Source of the DNA: Sedimentimonas flavescens
GTDB lineage: Bacteria; Pseudomonadota; Alphaproteobacteria; Rhodobacterales; Rhodobacteraceae
Assembly (NCBI RefSeq): GCF_019264375.1
Contig: NZ_JAHVAI010000002.1
Span: forward strand, 1-64,000
Length of the DNA: 64,000 nucleotides
Direction of reading: 5' to 3'
A program made the translations under genes and the position numbers. Of the stretch, positions 17,549 through 26,328 are shown piece after piece. The stretch's first letter is position 1. Each line of letters begins with the position of its first letter. The notes under the pieces were generated by a model. The model saw only the letters and a list, made by a program, of their open reading frames with translations. It ran no database searches and was not told the DNA's origin.

Positions 17549-18328
17549 ATGACCATGACGCTCAAGGGAAAGACCGCCATCATTACCGGCTCTAATTCGG
17601 GCATCGGGCTCGGCGTGGCGCGAGAGCTGGCGAGGGCGGGGGCGAATGTTGTGCTGAACTCCTTCACGGACCGGCCCGAGGACCACAAGCTGGCCGAGGA
17701 TCTTGGCAAGGAATTCGGCGTCGTCGCACGCTATATCAAGGCCGATATGTCAAGCGCCGAAGAATGCCGCGCGTTGGTCGAGCAGGCGGGTATCTGCGAC
17801 ATCCTCGTGAATAATGCGGGGATCCAGTATGTCTCGCCGATTGACAGCTTCCCGGTGGACAAGTGGAACGCGATCATCGCGGTCAACCTCAGCTCGGCCT
17901 TCCACACCACGGCTGCGGCGCTGCCGATGATGCGCGAGGCCGGTTGGGGCCGCGTCGTCAACATCGCATCGGCGCACGGGCTGACGGCCTCGCCCTACAA
18001 GTCGGCCTATGTCGCGGCCAAGCACGGCGTCGTCGGGCTGACAAAGGTCACCGCGCTTGAAACGGCGGAAGAGCCGATCACCTGCAACGCGATCTGCCCG
18101 GGCTACGTGCTGACCCCGCTGGTCGAGGCCCAGATCCCCGATCAGATGAAGACCCACAACATGGGCCGCGAAGAGGTCATCAAGAAGGTGATGCTTGAAC
18201 GCCAGCCCTCGCGCGAGTTCGCAACGGTCGAGCAACTGGGCGGCACTGCTGTCTTCCTGTGCTCGGATGCGGCAGCGCAGATCACCGGGACGACGATCTC
18301 GGTCGATGGCGGCTGGACGGCGCTCTAA
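17549..18328 (+). CDS. bdhA: 3-hydroxybutyrate dehydrogenase (SDR family)
   Basis: A 259-residue short-chain dehydrogenase. The cofactor motif GSNSGIG (about residues 14-20), NNAG (90-93) and the catalytic Ser/Tyr/Lys in ASAHGLTASPYKSAYVAAKHG are present, as is the CPGYVLTPLVEAQI segment that I associate with D-3-hydroxybutyrate dehydrogenases. The enzyme would oxidise 3-hydroxybutyrate to acetoacetate with NAD, in the breakdown of polyhydroxybutyrate. Start ATG 17549 follows AGGAGAG; a second ATG two codons later is possible. It is a single gene behind the sRNA terminator, so it needs its own promoter between 17451 and 17540. Confidence 0.88.
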   Translation: MTMTLKGKTAIITGSNSGIGLGVARELARAGANVVLNSFTDRPEDHKLAEDLGKEFGVVARYIKADMSSAEECRALVEQAGICDILVNNAGIQYVSPIDSFPVDKWNAIIAVNLSSAFHTTAAALPMMREAGWGRVVNIASAHGLTASPYKSAYVAAKHGVVGLTKVTALETAEEPITCNAICPGYVLTPLVEAQIPDQMKTHNMGREEVIKKVMLERQPSREFATVEQLGGTAVFLCSDAAAQITGTTISVDGGWTAL

Positions 18329-18334
18329 TGAAAG

Positions 18335-18362
18335 CGGCGCCGGGGCGAGGGCCTCGGCGCCG
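18335..18362. terminator. GC-rich hairpin between convergent genes
   Basis: Two CGGCGCCG arms (18335-18342 and 18355-18362) form an 8-bp stem between bdhA and the convergent DUF502 gene. No T-run follows on the plus strand, so termination efficiency is uncertain. Confidence 0.4.
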
Positions 18363-18381
18363 TGATCGCTGAGGGCGGGCC

Positions 18382-19074
18382 TTATTGCGGCGCGCGCTCT
18401 TTCGTGGCGGGTTTGTCGGGCGATTTCGGGCTTGGATAGACCAGACCGGCCGAGATGATCAGCTTCGCGGCATCCTCGACACCCATGTTGAGGTAGGTGA
18501 TCTGCGACTGCGGTACAAACAGCAGGAAGCCCGAGGTCGGGTTCGGCGTCGTCGGCAAGAATACCGAGATCAACGGATCATCCGGATCGGCATTGCTGGC
18601 GATCTCACCCTTCGCGCGCGACGATACAAAGGCGACCGCCTTGAGCCCCGGCCGGGGGTATTCGATCAGACAGGCCTTGTCGAACTTGGCCTCGCCCTGC
18701 GACAGGACGGTTTCGGCGATCTGCTTGAGCCCGTTATAGACCGAGCGCACGACCGGCATACGATCCACCAGCCGCTCTCCGGCGCGCAGCAGCGATCGAC
18801 CGATCAGACCCTTGGCGAGCCAGCCCACGACGATCGTGAAAAGCAGGAAGATCAGAACGCCGATTCCGCGCAGGTTGATGCCGACATACTGCTCGGGGCG
18901 CCACGGGTGCGGCACCATCGGCAGCACCCAGCTATCGACCCATCCGGCGACGGTCCACATGATCCAGACCGTCAGGCCGATCGGTGCAATGACCACAAGC
19001 CCGGTGAGGAATGAGGCCCGCAGCCCCGCGAAAACGCTTCTGCGGCGGTGGGGCTCGGGGGGCGGCGTGGTCAT
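18382..19074 (-). CDS. DUF502 family membrane protein
   Basis: A 230-residue protein with two predicted transmembrane helices (about residues 18-45 and 70-92) followed by a soluble part. The order FLTGLVVIAPIGLTVWIMW, then RSVYNGLKQIAETV, LIEYPRPGLKAVAFVS and FLPTTPNPTSGFLLFVP matches DUF502, a conserved inner-membrane family of unknown function found from bacteria to plants. The C terminus is basic and proline-rich. It is transcribed alone on the minus strand, convergent with bdhA and followed upstream by psuG. Confidence 0.85.
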   Translation of the reverse strand: MTTPPPEPHRRRSVFAGLRASFLTGLVVIAPIGLTVWIMWTVAGWVDSWVLPMVPHPWRPEQYVGINLRGIGVLIFLLFTIVVGWLAKGLIGRSLLRAGERLVDRMPVVRSVYNGLKQIAETVLSQGEAKFDKACLIEYPRPGLKAVAFVSSRAKGEIASNADPDDPLISVFLPTTPNPTSGFLLFVPQSQITYLNMGVEDAAKLIISAGLVYPSPKSPDKPATKERAPQ

Positions 19075-19138
19075 GTGGTGATCCCTATGGGTGTTTCCCG
19101 TTAGTTAGGGATGCCCAATTCAAGGCGCAATGGGCGCG

Positions 19139-20053
19139 CTAACGCCGCGCGCAGATTTCGGCAGCTATGCGGCTTGCAAGCCTCGCATTGTTCAGAACGA
19201 GGGCGATATTGGAGTCAAGCGAGCGTCCATCGGTCAGCTCAAAGATACGTTGCAGAAGAAAAGGGGTCACAGCCTTCGCGGCAATCCCATGTGCGGCAGC
19301 CTCGGCCAGCGTGGTTTCGATCACCGGAACGATCTCTTCGCGCGCGATCTCAGCCTCGGGCGGGATCGGGTTGGCAACCAGTTGTCCACCGTTGAGGCCC
19401 AGTTGGGCGCGCATCAGATGCGCTTCGGCAATCTGCGCAGCGGTATCGGCGCGTAGCGGTGCCTTGAGCCCCGAGTTGCGCGACCAGAAGGCCGGAAACT
19501 CGTCTTGACCAAAGGCAATCACCGGTACGCCATTGGTTTCCAGAACCTCCAGCGTCTTGGGCAGATCGAGGATCGCCTTGGCGCCCGCGGCGACGACCGT
19601 CACCGGGGTCAGGCCTAGCTCCGCGAGGTCGGCCGAGATGTCGAAACTGTCCTCGGCCCCGCGATGTACGCCGCCGATGCCGCCCGTCGCGAAAACAGCG
19701 ATGCCCGCAAGCGCGGCGCAAATCATCGTGGCGGCGACGGTCGTCGCCCCGGTCCCGTTCGCGGCAAGGCATACCGCCAGGTCGGCCCGGCTGAGCTTCA
19801 TCACATCCTCGGCCTGCGCAAGGCGCTCCAGTTCCTCGTCCGTCAGGCCAATATGGATATGCCCGCCCATGATCGCGATGGTCGCGGGGGTGGCGCCGGC
19901 AGCGCGCACCTCGGCCTCGACCGCGCGGGCGGTTTTTAGGTTCTGCGGATAGGGCATCCCATGCGTGATGATCGTGGATTCGAGCGCCACGACGGGTTTA
20001 CCCGCATCAAGGGCGGCGCGGACTTCAGGGGCGAAGGTGAGGGGGGCGGTCAT
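19139..20053 (-). CDS. psuG: Pseudouridine-5'-phosphate glycosidase
   Basis: A 304-residue enzyme that cleaves pseudouridine 5'-phosphate to uracil and ribose 5-phosphate. Typical segments include VALESTIITHGMPYPQNL near the N terminus, GGHIHIGLT, KLSRADLAV, GATTVAATM, FATGGIGGVHRGAEDSFDISADL and SRNSGLKAPLRAD. The length matches the family. The gene overlaps psuK by 4 nt and is second in a two-gene operon, so both steps of pseudouridine salvage (kinase, then glycosidase) are made together in the cytoplasm. No nucleoside transporter gene is adjacent. Confidence 0.92.
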   Translation of the reverse strand: MTAPLTFAPEVRAALDAGKPVVALESTIITHGMPYPQNLKTARAVEAEVRAAGATPATIAIMGGHIHIGLTDEELERLAQAEDVMKLSRADLAVCLAANGTGATTVAATMICAALAGIAVFATGGIGGVHRGAEDSFDISADLAELGLTPVTVVAAGAKAILDLPKTLEVLETNGVPVIAFGQDEFPAFWSRNSGLKAPLRADTAAQIAEAHLMRAQLGLNGGQLVANPIPPEAEIAREEIVPVIETTLAEAAAHGIAAKAVTPFLLQRIFELTDGRSLDSNIALVLNNARLASRIAAEICARR

Positions 20054-20955
20054 ATGGCCATTTCTCCGGAAACGTAACGCGCTGCGGCCTTGAGCGCGCA
20101 GGCAAGGGCTTCGGCGCGCGGTGCACCGTCGCGTTCGGCGACGAGATGCGCCGCCATGAAAGTATCACCCGCGCCGGTGACCCGGGTCACCATGACGGCG
20201 GGCGGGTCTGCAACCAGAACACTTTGCTCATCCCCGATCCGTGCGCCGTCCGCAGCCGCCTTGCCGCCGTCGGTTACCAGCGCACGTGTCGCCCCGCGCG
20301 CCAGCAGACCGCGCGCTGCAGCCTCGGCGCTGTCGAATTCGCGCTGGCACAGGATGCCGGCCTCTTCGAGGTTCACATAAAGCGTCGTTCGCGGGTGGCG
20401 CAGCAGGGGGGCAAGACGCTCGGCCTTGCCGGGGCTGGCGGGGGCCACACGCAGATCTGCGCGGGCGAAGAGGGGCGAACGCGCGATCTCGGACAGCAGC
20501 GCCTGGGTCAGGTTGCCATCAAGCGCAATCGGCCCGGACCACGGAGCCGCAGCGCTGCCTAGGCGACCGTCGGCCAGCGGGCGCAGGATCTTGTCGCCTG
20601 CCTGCTCCAGTGAATGCGCATCGGCAATGGCGGCAATCAGGCCGTTCGCGCCCTCGATTGCCATGTAGCGGTCGGTCGGCAGATCGTCCGAACGGTAGAG
20701 ATAGCGGCAGTCGATGCCCTGCACCTCGGCCTCGGCAATCAGGTCGGCGCCCTGGCTATCGCGTCCGATGGCGGTCAGGATCGCCGGGCGCAGGCCAAAG
20801 CGTGTCAGCGTCATGGCAATATTCATCGCCACACCGCCCGGCAGGCGCAGGATATGGCCTGGCACATCCGAACCCGCGCGCATATGAACCGAGGCGCGCC
20901 CGATGATGTCCCACAGGACCGAGCCGATGCAAAGGATGTCGGGTTTGTCTGTCAT
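20050..20955 (-). CDS. psuK: Pseudouridine kinase-type PfkB sugar kinase
   Basis: A 301-residue PfkB-family kinase. N-terminal [12 protein letters not shown], the [13 protein letters not shown] glycine motif (substrate side) and the C-terminal signature [16 protein letters not shown] with the catalytic Asp are all visible. It overlaps psuG by 4 nt, and this pairing makes pseudouridine kinase (phosphorylation at the 5' position) the best call; from sequence alone it would only be a ribokinase-like enzyme. It faces the rpsB promoter region divergently. Confidence 0.85.
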   Translation of the reverse strand: MTDKPDILCIGSVLWDIIGRASVHMRAGSDVPGHILRLPGGVAMNIAMTLTRFGLRPAILTAIGRDSQGADLIAEAEVQGIDCRYLYRSDDLPTDRYMAIEGANGLIAAIADAHSLEQAGDKILRPLADGRLGSAAAPWSGPIALDGNLTQALLSEIARSPLFARADLRVAPASPGKAERLAPLLRHPRTTLYVNLEEAGILCQREFDSAEAAARGLLARGATRALVTDGGKAAADGARIGDEQSVLVADPPAVMVTRVTGAGDTFMAAHLVAERDGAPRAEALACALKAAARYVSGEMAI

Positions 20956-21001
20956 GCCTCTTGGTGCATCTCATTGTTGGCCGACGCAAGAGGGCAGGGG
21001 G

Positions 21002-21030
21002 TTGCCATGGCGATCAATGGGGGCTATATC
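21002..21030 (+). promoter_or_regulatory. Probable rpsB-tsf promoter
   Basis: TTGCCA (21002-21007) and TATATC (21025-21030) are 17 bp apart, a good housekeeping-sigma promoter. Transcription would start near 21037, leaving a leader of about 110 nt before rpsB. Confidence 0.6.
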
Positions 21031-21045
21031 GCGCGCACTTCACAG

Positions 21046-21116
21046 GCGGAGGCGGGCCTTCGGGGGAGAAATCCCCGTTCGGTCCACCGGTTGGGGTAAT
21101 CCCCCTGATCCTCCGC
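21046..21116 (+). promoter_or_regulatory. Structured rpsB leader (possible S2 autoregulation site)
   Basis: GCGGAGG (21046-21052) pairs perfectly with CCTCCGC (21110-21116), enclosing two inner hairpins (GGGG-gagaaat-CCCC and GGGG-taat-CCCC). The structure fills most of the leader between the promoter and the rpsB ribosome-binding site. Ribosomal protein S2 is known to repress rpsB-tsf in other bacteria through a leader, so an autoregulatory role is plausible but not shown. Confidence 0.5.
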
Positions 21117-21145
21117 TCAGGCGCAAACCGGAAAAGGAATTGGAC

Positions 21146-21901
21146 ATGGCGCTTCCTGAATTCTCCATGCGTCAGCTGCTCGAAGCTGGCGTTCACTTTG
21201 GCCACCAGACGCAACGCTGGAACCCGCGTATGGCGGAGTTCATCTACGGCGACCGCAACGGTATCCACATCGTCGACCTGACCCAGACCGTCCCGATGCT
21301 GGACGCTGCTCTGCAAGTCGTGCGCGACACCGTCGCCAAGGGCGGCCGCGTTCTGTTCGTCGGCACCAAGCGTCAGGCCTCGAAGGCCGTCGCCGAAGCC
21401 GCTGAAAAGTGCGCCCAGTATTACATGAACCACCGTTGGTTGGGCGGCACGCTCACCAACTGGAAGACCGTTTCGCAGTCGATCCAGCGTCTGAAGCAGA
21501 TCGACGAAGTGCTCGCCTCGGGCGCCGAAGGTCTGACCAAGAAAGAGCGCCTCCAGATGGAGCGCGAGCAGACCAAACTGCAAGCCTCGCTCGGCGGTAT
21601 CCGCGAGATGGGCGGTCTGCCGGACCTGCTGTTCATCATCGACGTGAACAAGGAAGACCTCGCCATCCTCGAAGCCCAGAAGCTGGGCATCCCGGTTGTG
21701 GCCGTGGTTGACACCAACTGCTCGCCCAAGGGCGTTGACTACATCATCCCGGGCAACGATGACGCCGCGCGCGCCATCGCGCTCTACTGCGACCTCGTGA
21801 GCCGTGCGGCTCTCGACGGCATGACCGCCCAGATGGGCGCTGCCGGCGTCGATCTCGGCGCGCTCGAAGAAGCGCCCGTCGAGGAAGCTGCCGAGGCCTG
21901 A
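21146..21901 (+). CDS. rpsB: 30S ribosomal protein S2
   Basis: A 251-residue small-subunit ribosomal protein. It opens [20 protein letters not shown] and shows the family signatures ([30 protein letters not shown] and [26 protein letters not shown]), ending in an acidic tail. ATG 21146 follows AAAAGGAATTGG. Codon choice is the strongly biased kind expected of a highly expressed gene. It is first in an operon with tsf, 72 bp upstream of it. Confidence 0.97.
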   Translation: MALPEFSMRQLLEAGVHFGHQTQRWNPRMAEFIYGDRNGIHIVDLTQTVPMLDAALQVVRDTVAKGGRVLFVGTKRQASKAVAEAAEKCAQYYMNHRWLGGTLTNWKTVSQSIQRLKQIDEVLASGAEGLTKKERLQMEREQTKLQASLGGIREMGGLPDLLFIIDVNKEDLAILEAQKLGIPVVAVVDTNCSPKGVDYIIPGNDDAARAIALYCDLVSRAALDGMTAQMGAAGVDLGALEEAPVEEAAEA

Positions 21902-21973
21902 GGCGTAGTCCGTCACACGGATGACATCGGGCGGGGGTAACCCCGCCCAGACCCAATTCAGAGGAGAGATCCC

Positions 21974-22885
21974 ATGGCGATTACCGCTGCGATGGTGAAA
22001 GAGCTGCGCGAAACTTCGGGCGCAGGCATGATGGACGCCAAGAAGGCGCTGACCGAGACCAATGGCGACATGGAAGCCGCCATCGACTGGCTGCGCACCA
22101 AGGGCCTGGCGAAAGCCGCCAAGAAAGCCGACCGCGTGGCCGCCGAAGGCCTGATCGGTGTGGCTGTTGATGCCGGCCGTGGCGTCGCCATCGAGATCAA
22201 CTCGGAAACCGACTTCGTCGCCAAGAACGCCGACTTCCAGAGCCTGGTCCGCGAGATCACCAAGATCGCGCTGGAAACCGGTGAATCGGTTGAGGTCGTC
22301 AAGGCCGCCGATCTGAACGGCGAGACCGTCGAGCAGGTTCTGACCAACGCCATCGCCCGCATCGGCGAGAACATGACCTTCCGCCGCATGCACATGCTGG
22401 AAGGCGACAGCGTTGTGTCCTACGTTCACAACTCCGCTGCCGAAGGCATGGGCAAGATCGGCGTGCTCGTCGCGCTGAAGGGTGATGCGGCCAAGGCGCA
22501 AGAGATCGGCAAGCAGTTCGCGATGCACATCGCGGCGACCAACCCGCTCTCGCTCTCGGAAGCGACCCTCGATCCGACCGTTGTCGAGCGCGAACTGCAG
22601 GTGCAGACCGCCAAGGCGCTGGAAGAGAACGCGACCTCGGCCAAGCCGAAGCCCGAGCAGGTGATCCACAACAACATCATCCCGGGCCGGATGAAGAAAT
22701 TCCTCGCCGAGAACACGCTGCTTGGACAGGCTTTCGTCATCAACCCGGATCTGACCGTCGAGCAGGCCGCCAAAGAGGCCGGCGTCGAGATCACCGGTTA
22801 TGCCCGCGTCGCCGTTGGCGAAGGCATCGAGAAGAAAGAAGAGGACTTCGCCGCCGAAGTCGCCAAGACCATGGCTGGCGCCTGA
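21974..22885 (+). CDS. tsf: Elongation factor Ts
   Basis: A 303-residue guanine-nucleotide exchange factor that recycles EF-Tu. The N-terminal UBA-like region ([20 protein letters not shown], then [20 protein letters not shown]) and the core signatures ([19 protein letters not shown]-type segment [11 protein letters not shown], and [14 protein letters not shown]) are clear. The length is normal for alphaproteobacteria. The start is preceded by GAGGAGAG. It is the second and last gene of the rpsB operon, closed by an intrinsic terminator. Confidence 0.97.
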   Translation: MAITAAMVKELRETSGAGMMDAKKALTETNGDMEAAIDWLRTKGLAKAAKKADRVAAEGLIGVAVDAGRGVAIEINSETDFVAKNADFQSLVREITKIALETGESVEVVKAADLNGETVEQVLTNAIARIGENMTFRRMHMLEGDSVVSYVHNSAAEGMGKIGVLVALKGDAAKAQEIGKQFAMHIAATNPLSLSEATLDPTVVERELQVQTAKALEENATSAKPKPEQVIHNNIIPGRMKKFLAENTLLGQAFVINPDLTVEQAAKEAGVEITGYARVAVGEGIEKKEEDFAAEVAKTMAGA

Positions 22886-22906
22886 TCTTTCGCCTCGCAC
22901 AAACAG

Positions 22907-22934
22907 AACGCCGCCCCGACCGGGCGGCGTTTTG
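22907..22934 (+). terminator. rpsB-tsf operon terminator
   Basis: AACGCCGCCC and GGGCGGCGTT form a 10-bp GC-rich stem with a 5-nt loop, followed by TTTGCTTTG. It lies 21 bp after the tsf stop codon. Confidence 0.85.
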
Positions 22935-23152
22935 CTTTGTCTGGGTCCGTTTCTCAGCCCCAGAAAAGAGAAAGGCCGGACGTCCGAGAATACGAACGCC
23001 CGGACCTAGTCCGGAAAACCGGAGAGCTAGTCCGCTATCGGAACAATCATCGACCTCGTTCCAGCCCTTGTTCCTGGCCAAAGCCACCACTCACGGAACC
23101 ATTCTAGGAAACCATATCGGCAGAAAAACGCCAGTCCGGTTTTCCTGTCCTT

Positions 23153-23926
23153 TCAGTAGTTTTTGCTGCGTTGCGGCGGCGGCCCCGCAAGGAATATCTG
23201 TTTTTGCACTGAGGCCTTCAGAACTGCCTGCGCTGTCGTCTCGACATCCAGCGCATCGCGGGTCAGGCGCAGGTGTTTTTCCACGGTCGCGACCGTCAGG
23301 CCCATGATCGTCGCGATGTCGGCCGCCGTTTTGCCGTCGGCGACCCATTCGAGCACCTCGCGCTGCCGAGGGGTCAGCGAGCCACGCTTGGTCTTGTAGG
23401 GCAGGGACGAAATCCGCAGATGGGTGACATTGTTGATCACCATGAGCTCGCGCCCATACTCGTTCCAGATCGCATCGACCTCGTGCTGGCGCAGATCCTC
23501 GCGCGCGCAGAGGCCAATCCCCCCCTTGGTGCGCACATTGACATCGGGAAAGCTGATCGACACGCCCGCGCGCACGCCGTGGCGCAGGTTGAGTTCGATC
23601 ACCTTCATCTCGGCCGCGTTAAACTTGCCTGTCTCCATCTGCTCGGCGATCCAGCGCCACGAGCAATAGCCGACATTCTGCGCGGCCCATTTGACCATCG
23701 GGCCGTCGTTGAACGCGCCAGTGTCTAGGAACGCGGTCAGATAGGCCGGATCATGGTTCGACAAGATCAGCGTGTCGTCGAGATTCCCAAAGCCGTTGGA
23801 GGTATGAAAACGGGTGAGTGCATAGAGAAGTCGGTCAAATCCGTATTGCGCCATGCGCTCGCAATGCAGCGCCCAGATGGAGTCGATGTCCTCGCAATTC
23901 AGAATCTGTTCGAGGTGTTCGAGCAT
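23153..23926 (-). CDS. LuxR-type regulator with autoinducer-binding domain
   Basis: A 257-residue transcription regulator. Residues about 15-165 fit the autoinducer-binding domain of quorum-sensing LuxR proteins (including TRFHTSNGFGNLDD and NDGPMVKWAAQN), and residues about 183-245 form the LuxR C-terminal DNA-binding domain (SLTPRQREVLEWVADGKTAA, then ATVEKHLRLTRDAL). No acyl-homoserine-lactone synthase (luxI) gene is in this window, so it may be a LuxR solo or be paired with a distant synthase. It stands alone, convergent with tsf and preceded by a promoter-like sequence at 24029-24057. Confidence 0.85.
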   Translation of the reverse strand: MLEHLEQILNCEDIDSIWALHCERMAQYGFDRLLYALTRFHTSNGFGNLDDTLILSNHDPAYLTAFLDTGAFNDGPMVKWAAQNVGYCSWRWIAEQMETGKFNAAEMKVIELNLRHGVRAGVSISFPDVNVRTKGGIGLCAREDLRQHEVDAIWNEYGRELMVINNVTHLRISSLPYKTKRGSLTPRQREVLEWVADGKTAADIATIMGLTVATVEKHLRLTRDALDVETTAQAVLKASVQKQIFLAGPPPQRSKNY

Positions 23927-24028
23927 TTGCTCTCCAAAGGGCGATCCATTGTAGCCTCAGCCGCCTCGGCCATGGCGGAGGCGATTGTTGCAGAAAGGGA
24001 AACGGTAACTGTGCGCGTTGCGCTGAAT

Positions 24029-24057
24029 CTATAACCTATCTAATTCGTCCGCCGCAA
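24029..24057 (-). promoter_or_regulatory. Promoter-like sequence upstream of the LuxR-type gene
   Basis: Read on the minus strand, TTGCGG and TTATAG are 17 bp apart, about 100 bp upstream of the LuxR-type start codon. Only the spacing and the AT-rich -10 support it. Confidence 0.35.
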
Positions 24058-24102
24058 GTTGCAGCAAGAAAACAAATCAAAACGGCTCGAAAACGAAATA
24101 TG

Positions 24103-25854
24103 CTATCGCGCAGTCTCGCAGCGTGGGGCACTTTGGGTTCCCATCGTCAGGTCGGGCGAAAGGGCGCAGAGCGCGTCATGATGGGTCAGGAACACCTGCC
24201 CGCCGAGATGCGTGATGAGGTCGGAGCGTTTCAGCCGGTCCATCACCGGCCCCTTGACCTCGGACAGATGCAGCAGAACGCCCGCGTCCTTGAGTTGCTG
24301 GTTCACCGCCTCAAGTGCCTCAAGCGCCGAGGAGTCGATGAAGTTGACCGCCGGGCAGTTCAGAACCACGTGCCGGATGGCGGGATCGCCGGCGACGGCG
24401 CCATAGATCGTGTCTTCAAGAAAGCGCGCATTGGGAAACCAGAGGCTTGCATCGACGCGCAAAGACAACACATCCGGCGCGGTGATGACGCGATGGCGGT
24501 TGATGTTGCGGAAATGCTCGGTCCCCGGAACCTGGCCCAAAACAGCATAATGCGGGCGCGAGCTGCGCCACAGTTGCAAGAGCACGGAGAGACCAACGCC
24601 GGCGGAGATCCCGGCCTCGACGCCGACGCCGAGGGTAACAAGGATCGTCGCGACCATCGCCAGCGCATCGCCGCGCGAATAGTTGTAGGTGCGCCGGATC
24701 GCGCCCAGATCGACGAGGCTGAGCACCGCAACAACGATGGTCGCAGCAAGGGTCGCTTGCGGAAGGTAGTAAAGCGCCGGGGTCAGCAGCAGCGTGGCCA
24801 GCCCCATGCCGATCGCAGTAAAGGCCCCTGCGGCGGGCGTTTCCGCCCCGGCATCGAAATTCACGACCGAGCGCGCAAACCCGCCGGTGACCGGAAAGCC
24901 CCCCGAGAAGGCCGAGGCCAGGTTTGCCCCCCCAAGCGCCACCAGTTCCTGATCCGGGTCGATCCGCTGGCGCCGTTTCGCGGCCAGTGTCTGCGCGACC
25001 GAGATTGTCTCGACATAGCCGACAATGGAGATCAGCAGGGCTGGCACTGCCAGTTGCGCCCAAAGTGCGAGGTCGAGCGGCGGCATTGCGGGGGTGGGTA
25101 GTCCTTGCGGAACGCGGCCCACGACGCGCACGCCTTCGGCCTCAAGGTTAAGCCCCCATGTCGCCAGAATGGTTACGAAGACCGCGAAGACCGGAGCCGC
25201 CCGCACCATCAGGCCTGCAAGTCGCGCCCGCAGGCCGAGCGCGATCAATGCGCCGCGCAGGCCGTTGCGCGCCCAGAACAGAAAGGCGACGGCTCCGATG
25301 CCGATGATCAGTGTCGGTGTGTTTGTCGCGCCCAACTGCTCGGTCAGTGACCCGACGATTTCGGGCAATGTCTTGCCATTCGCCGAGATGCCCAGAAGGT
25401 GCTTGATCTGACTGGCGGCGATCAGGATGCCCGAGGCCGAGATGAAGCCGGAAATGACCGGGTGGCTTAGGAACGACGCGATGAAGCCAAGGCGCAGGAA
25501 GCCCATGGCCAGCAGCATCGCGCCAGACAGGAAGGCCAGCGCGATGGCGGCGCCCAGATATTCGGGCGTGCCTTTCGCGGCGATCTCGCCCACCGCGGCG
25601 GCGGTCATCAGCGAGGCCACCGCGACCGGCCCGACAGCAAGCGCGCGCGAGGTGCCTAAGAGCGTGTAAAGCAGCAGCGGCGCGATAGAGGCGTAGAGGC
25701 CCACGTGTGCGGGCAGCCCGGCCAGCAAGGCATAGGCCAGCGACTGAGGGATCAGCATGATCGTGACGATCACGGCCGCGACCAGATCGGCCTCAAACGT
25801 CGCGCGGTGGTAGTTCGGCGCCCATGTCAGAATCGGAAAATATCTTTTCAACAT
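24103..25854 (-). CDS. SulP family anion transporter with STAS domain
   Basis: A 583-residue inner-membrane transporter. The N-terminal sulfate-transporter core (about residues 15-400) includes MLIPQSLAYALLAGLPAHVGLYAS and PVASLMTAAAVGEI, with about 10-12 hydrophobic segments. A cytoplasmic STAS domain follows (about 440-560, with NCPAVNFIDSSALEALE). SulP proteins move sulfate, sulfite, bicarbonate or related anions. It lies 21 bp behind a DSP-like sulfurtransferase and after a persulfide dioxygenase gene, so sulfate or sulfite movement linked to sulfide detoxification is the likely job here. Confidence 0.88.
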   Translation of the reverse strand: MLKRYFPILTWAPNYHRATFEADLVAAVIVTIMLIPQSLAYALLAGLPAHVGLYASIAPLLLYTLLGTSRALAVGPVAVASLMTAAAVGEIAAKGTPEYLGAAIALAFLSGAMLLAMGFLRLGFIASFLSHPVISGFISASGILIAASQIKHLLGISANGKTLPEIVGSLTEQLGATNTPTLIIGIGAVAFLFWARNGLRGALIALGLRARLAGLMVRAAPVFAVFVTILATWGLNLEAEGVRVVGRVPQGLPTPAMPPLDLALWAQLAVPALLISIVGYVETISVAQTLAAKRRQRIDPDQELVALGGANLASAFSGGFPVTGGFARSVVNFDAGAETPAAGAFTAIGMGLATLLLTPALYYLPQATLAATIVVAVLSLVDLGAIRRTYNYSRGDALAMVATILVTLGVGVEAGISAGVGLSVLLQLWRSSRPHYAVLGQVPGTEHFRNINRHRVITAPDVLSLRVDASLWFPNARFLEDTIYGAVAGDPAIRHVVLNCPAVNFIDSSALEALEAVNQQLKDAGVLLHLSEVKGPVMDRLKRSDLITHLGGQVFLTHHDALCALSPDLTMGTQSAPRCETAR

Positions 25855-25875
25855 GGGCGCTTGCGCGGCCTTTCT

Positions 25876-26304
25876 CTAGCGATTGGCGGCGTGCTGTGCC
25901 AAGAGCGGCACGAGGCCCGAGTGGTCGTAGCCCGCCTTCGCCGCCAGCGAGACGATCTCGTCGATCGGGCGCGCGCCAGCCTCGGACATCGCCCAGAGGT
26001 GCGACGAGCGCGTGCCAGAACGGCAATAGGCAAGCACCGGCCCCTCGATCTGCGACATGGTGGCCTCGAAGGCGGCGACCAGATCGGGCGTCATCGCGCC
26101 CGGGTAATAGGGCAGGTGAACATAGACCATGCCGACCGCAGCGGCAGCCTCGGCCATGGCGTGGCTGTCGAGCTGCGCCTCGATCTCTTCATCGGGGCGG
26201 TTGTTGATCAGGGTGCGATACCCCATGCGGGCCAGTTCGGCCACATCCTCGGGGGTGATCTGCGGCGCCACCGCAAACTCCGGCGTAATCTGCCGCAACT
26301 CCAT
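25876..26304 (-). CDS. DSP-like sulfurtransferase/phosphatase (TIGR01244 type)
   Basis: A 142-residue protein with a dual-specificity-phosphatase fold. The P-loop CRSGTRS is at residues 94-100 with Cys94 as the nucleophile, preceded by TLINNRPDEE near residue 31. This family is fused or adjacent to persulfide dioxygenases in many proteobacteria (the Blh group), where it is thought to handle sulfane sulfur rather than phosphate. Here it sits 24 bp after the persulfide dioxygenase and 21 bp before the SulP gene on the same strand, which supports a sulfur role. Confidence 0.82.
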   Translation of the reverse strand: MELRQITPEFAVAPQITPEDVAELARMGYRTLINNRPDEEIEAQLDSHAMAEAAAAVGMVYVHLPYYPGAMTPDLVAAFEATMSQIEGPVLAYCRSGTRSSHLWAMSEAGARPIDEIVSLAAKAGYDHSGLVPLLAQHAANR

Positions 26305-26328
26305 GCCTGTCTCCTGCCACGCGTTCCG

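Noticed and set aside
21014-22900. 628-codon minus-strand frame across rpsB and tsf
   Set aside because: It spans two well-supported genes and their intergenic region; typical GC-driven antisense frame.
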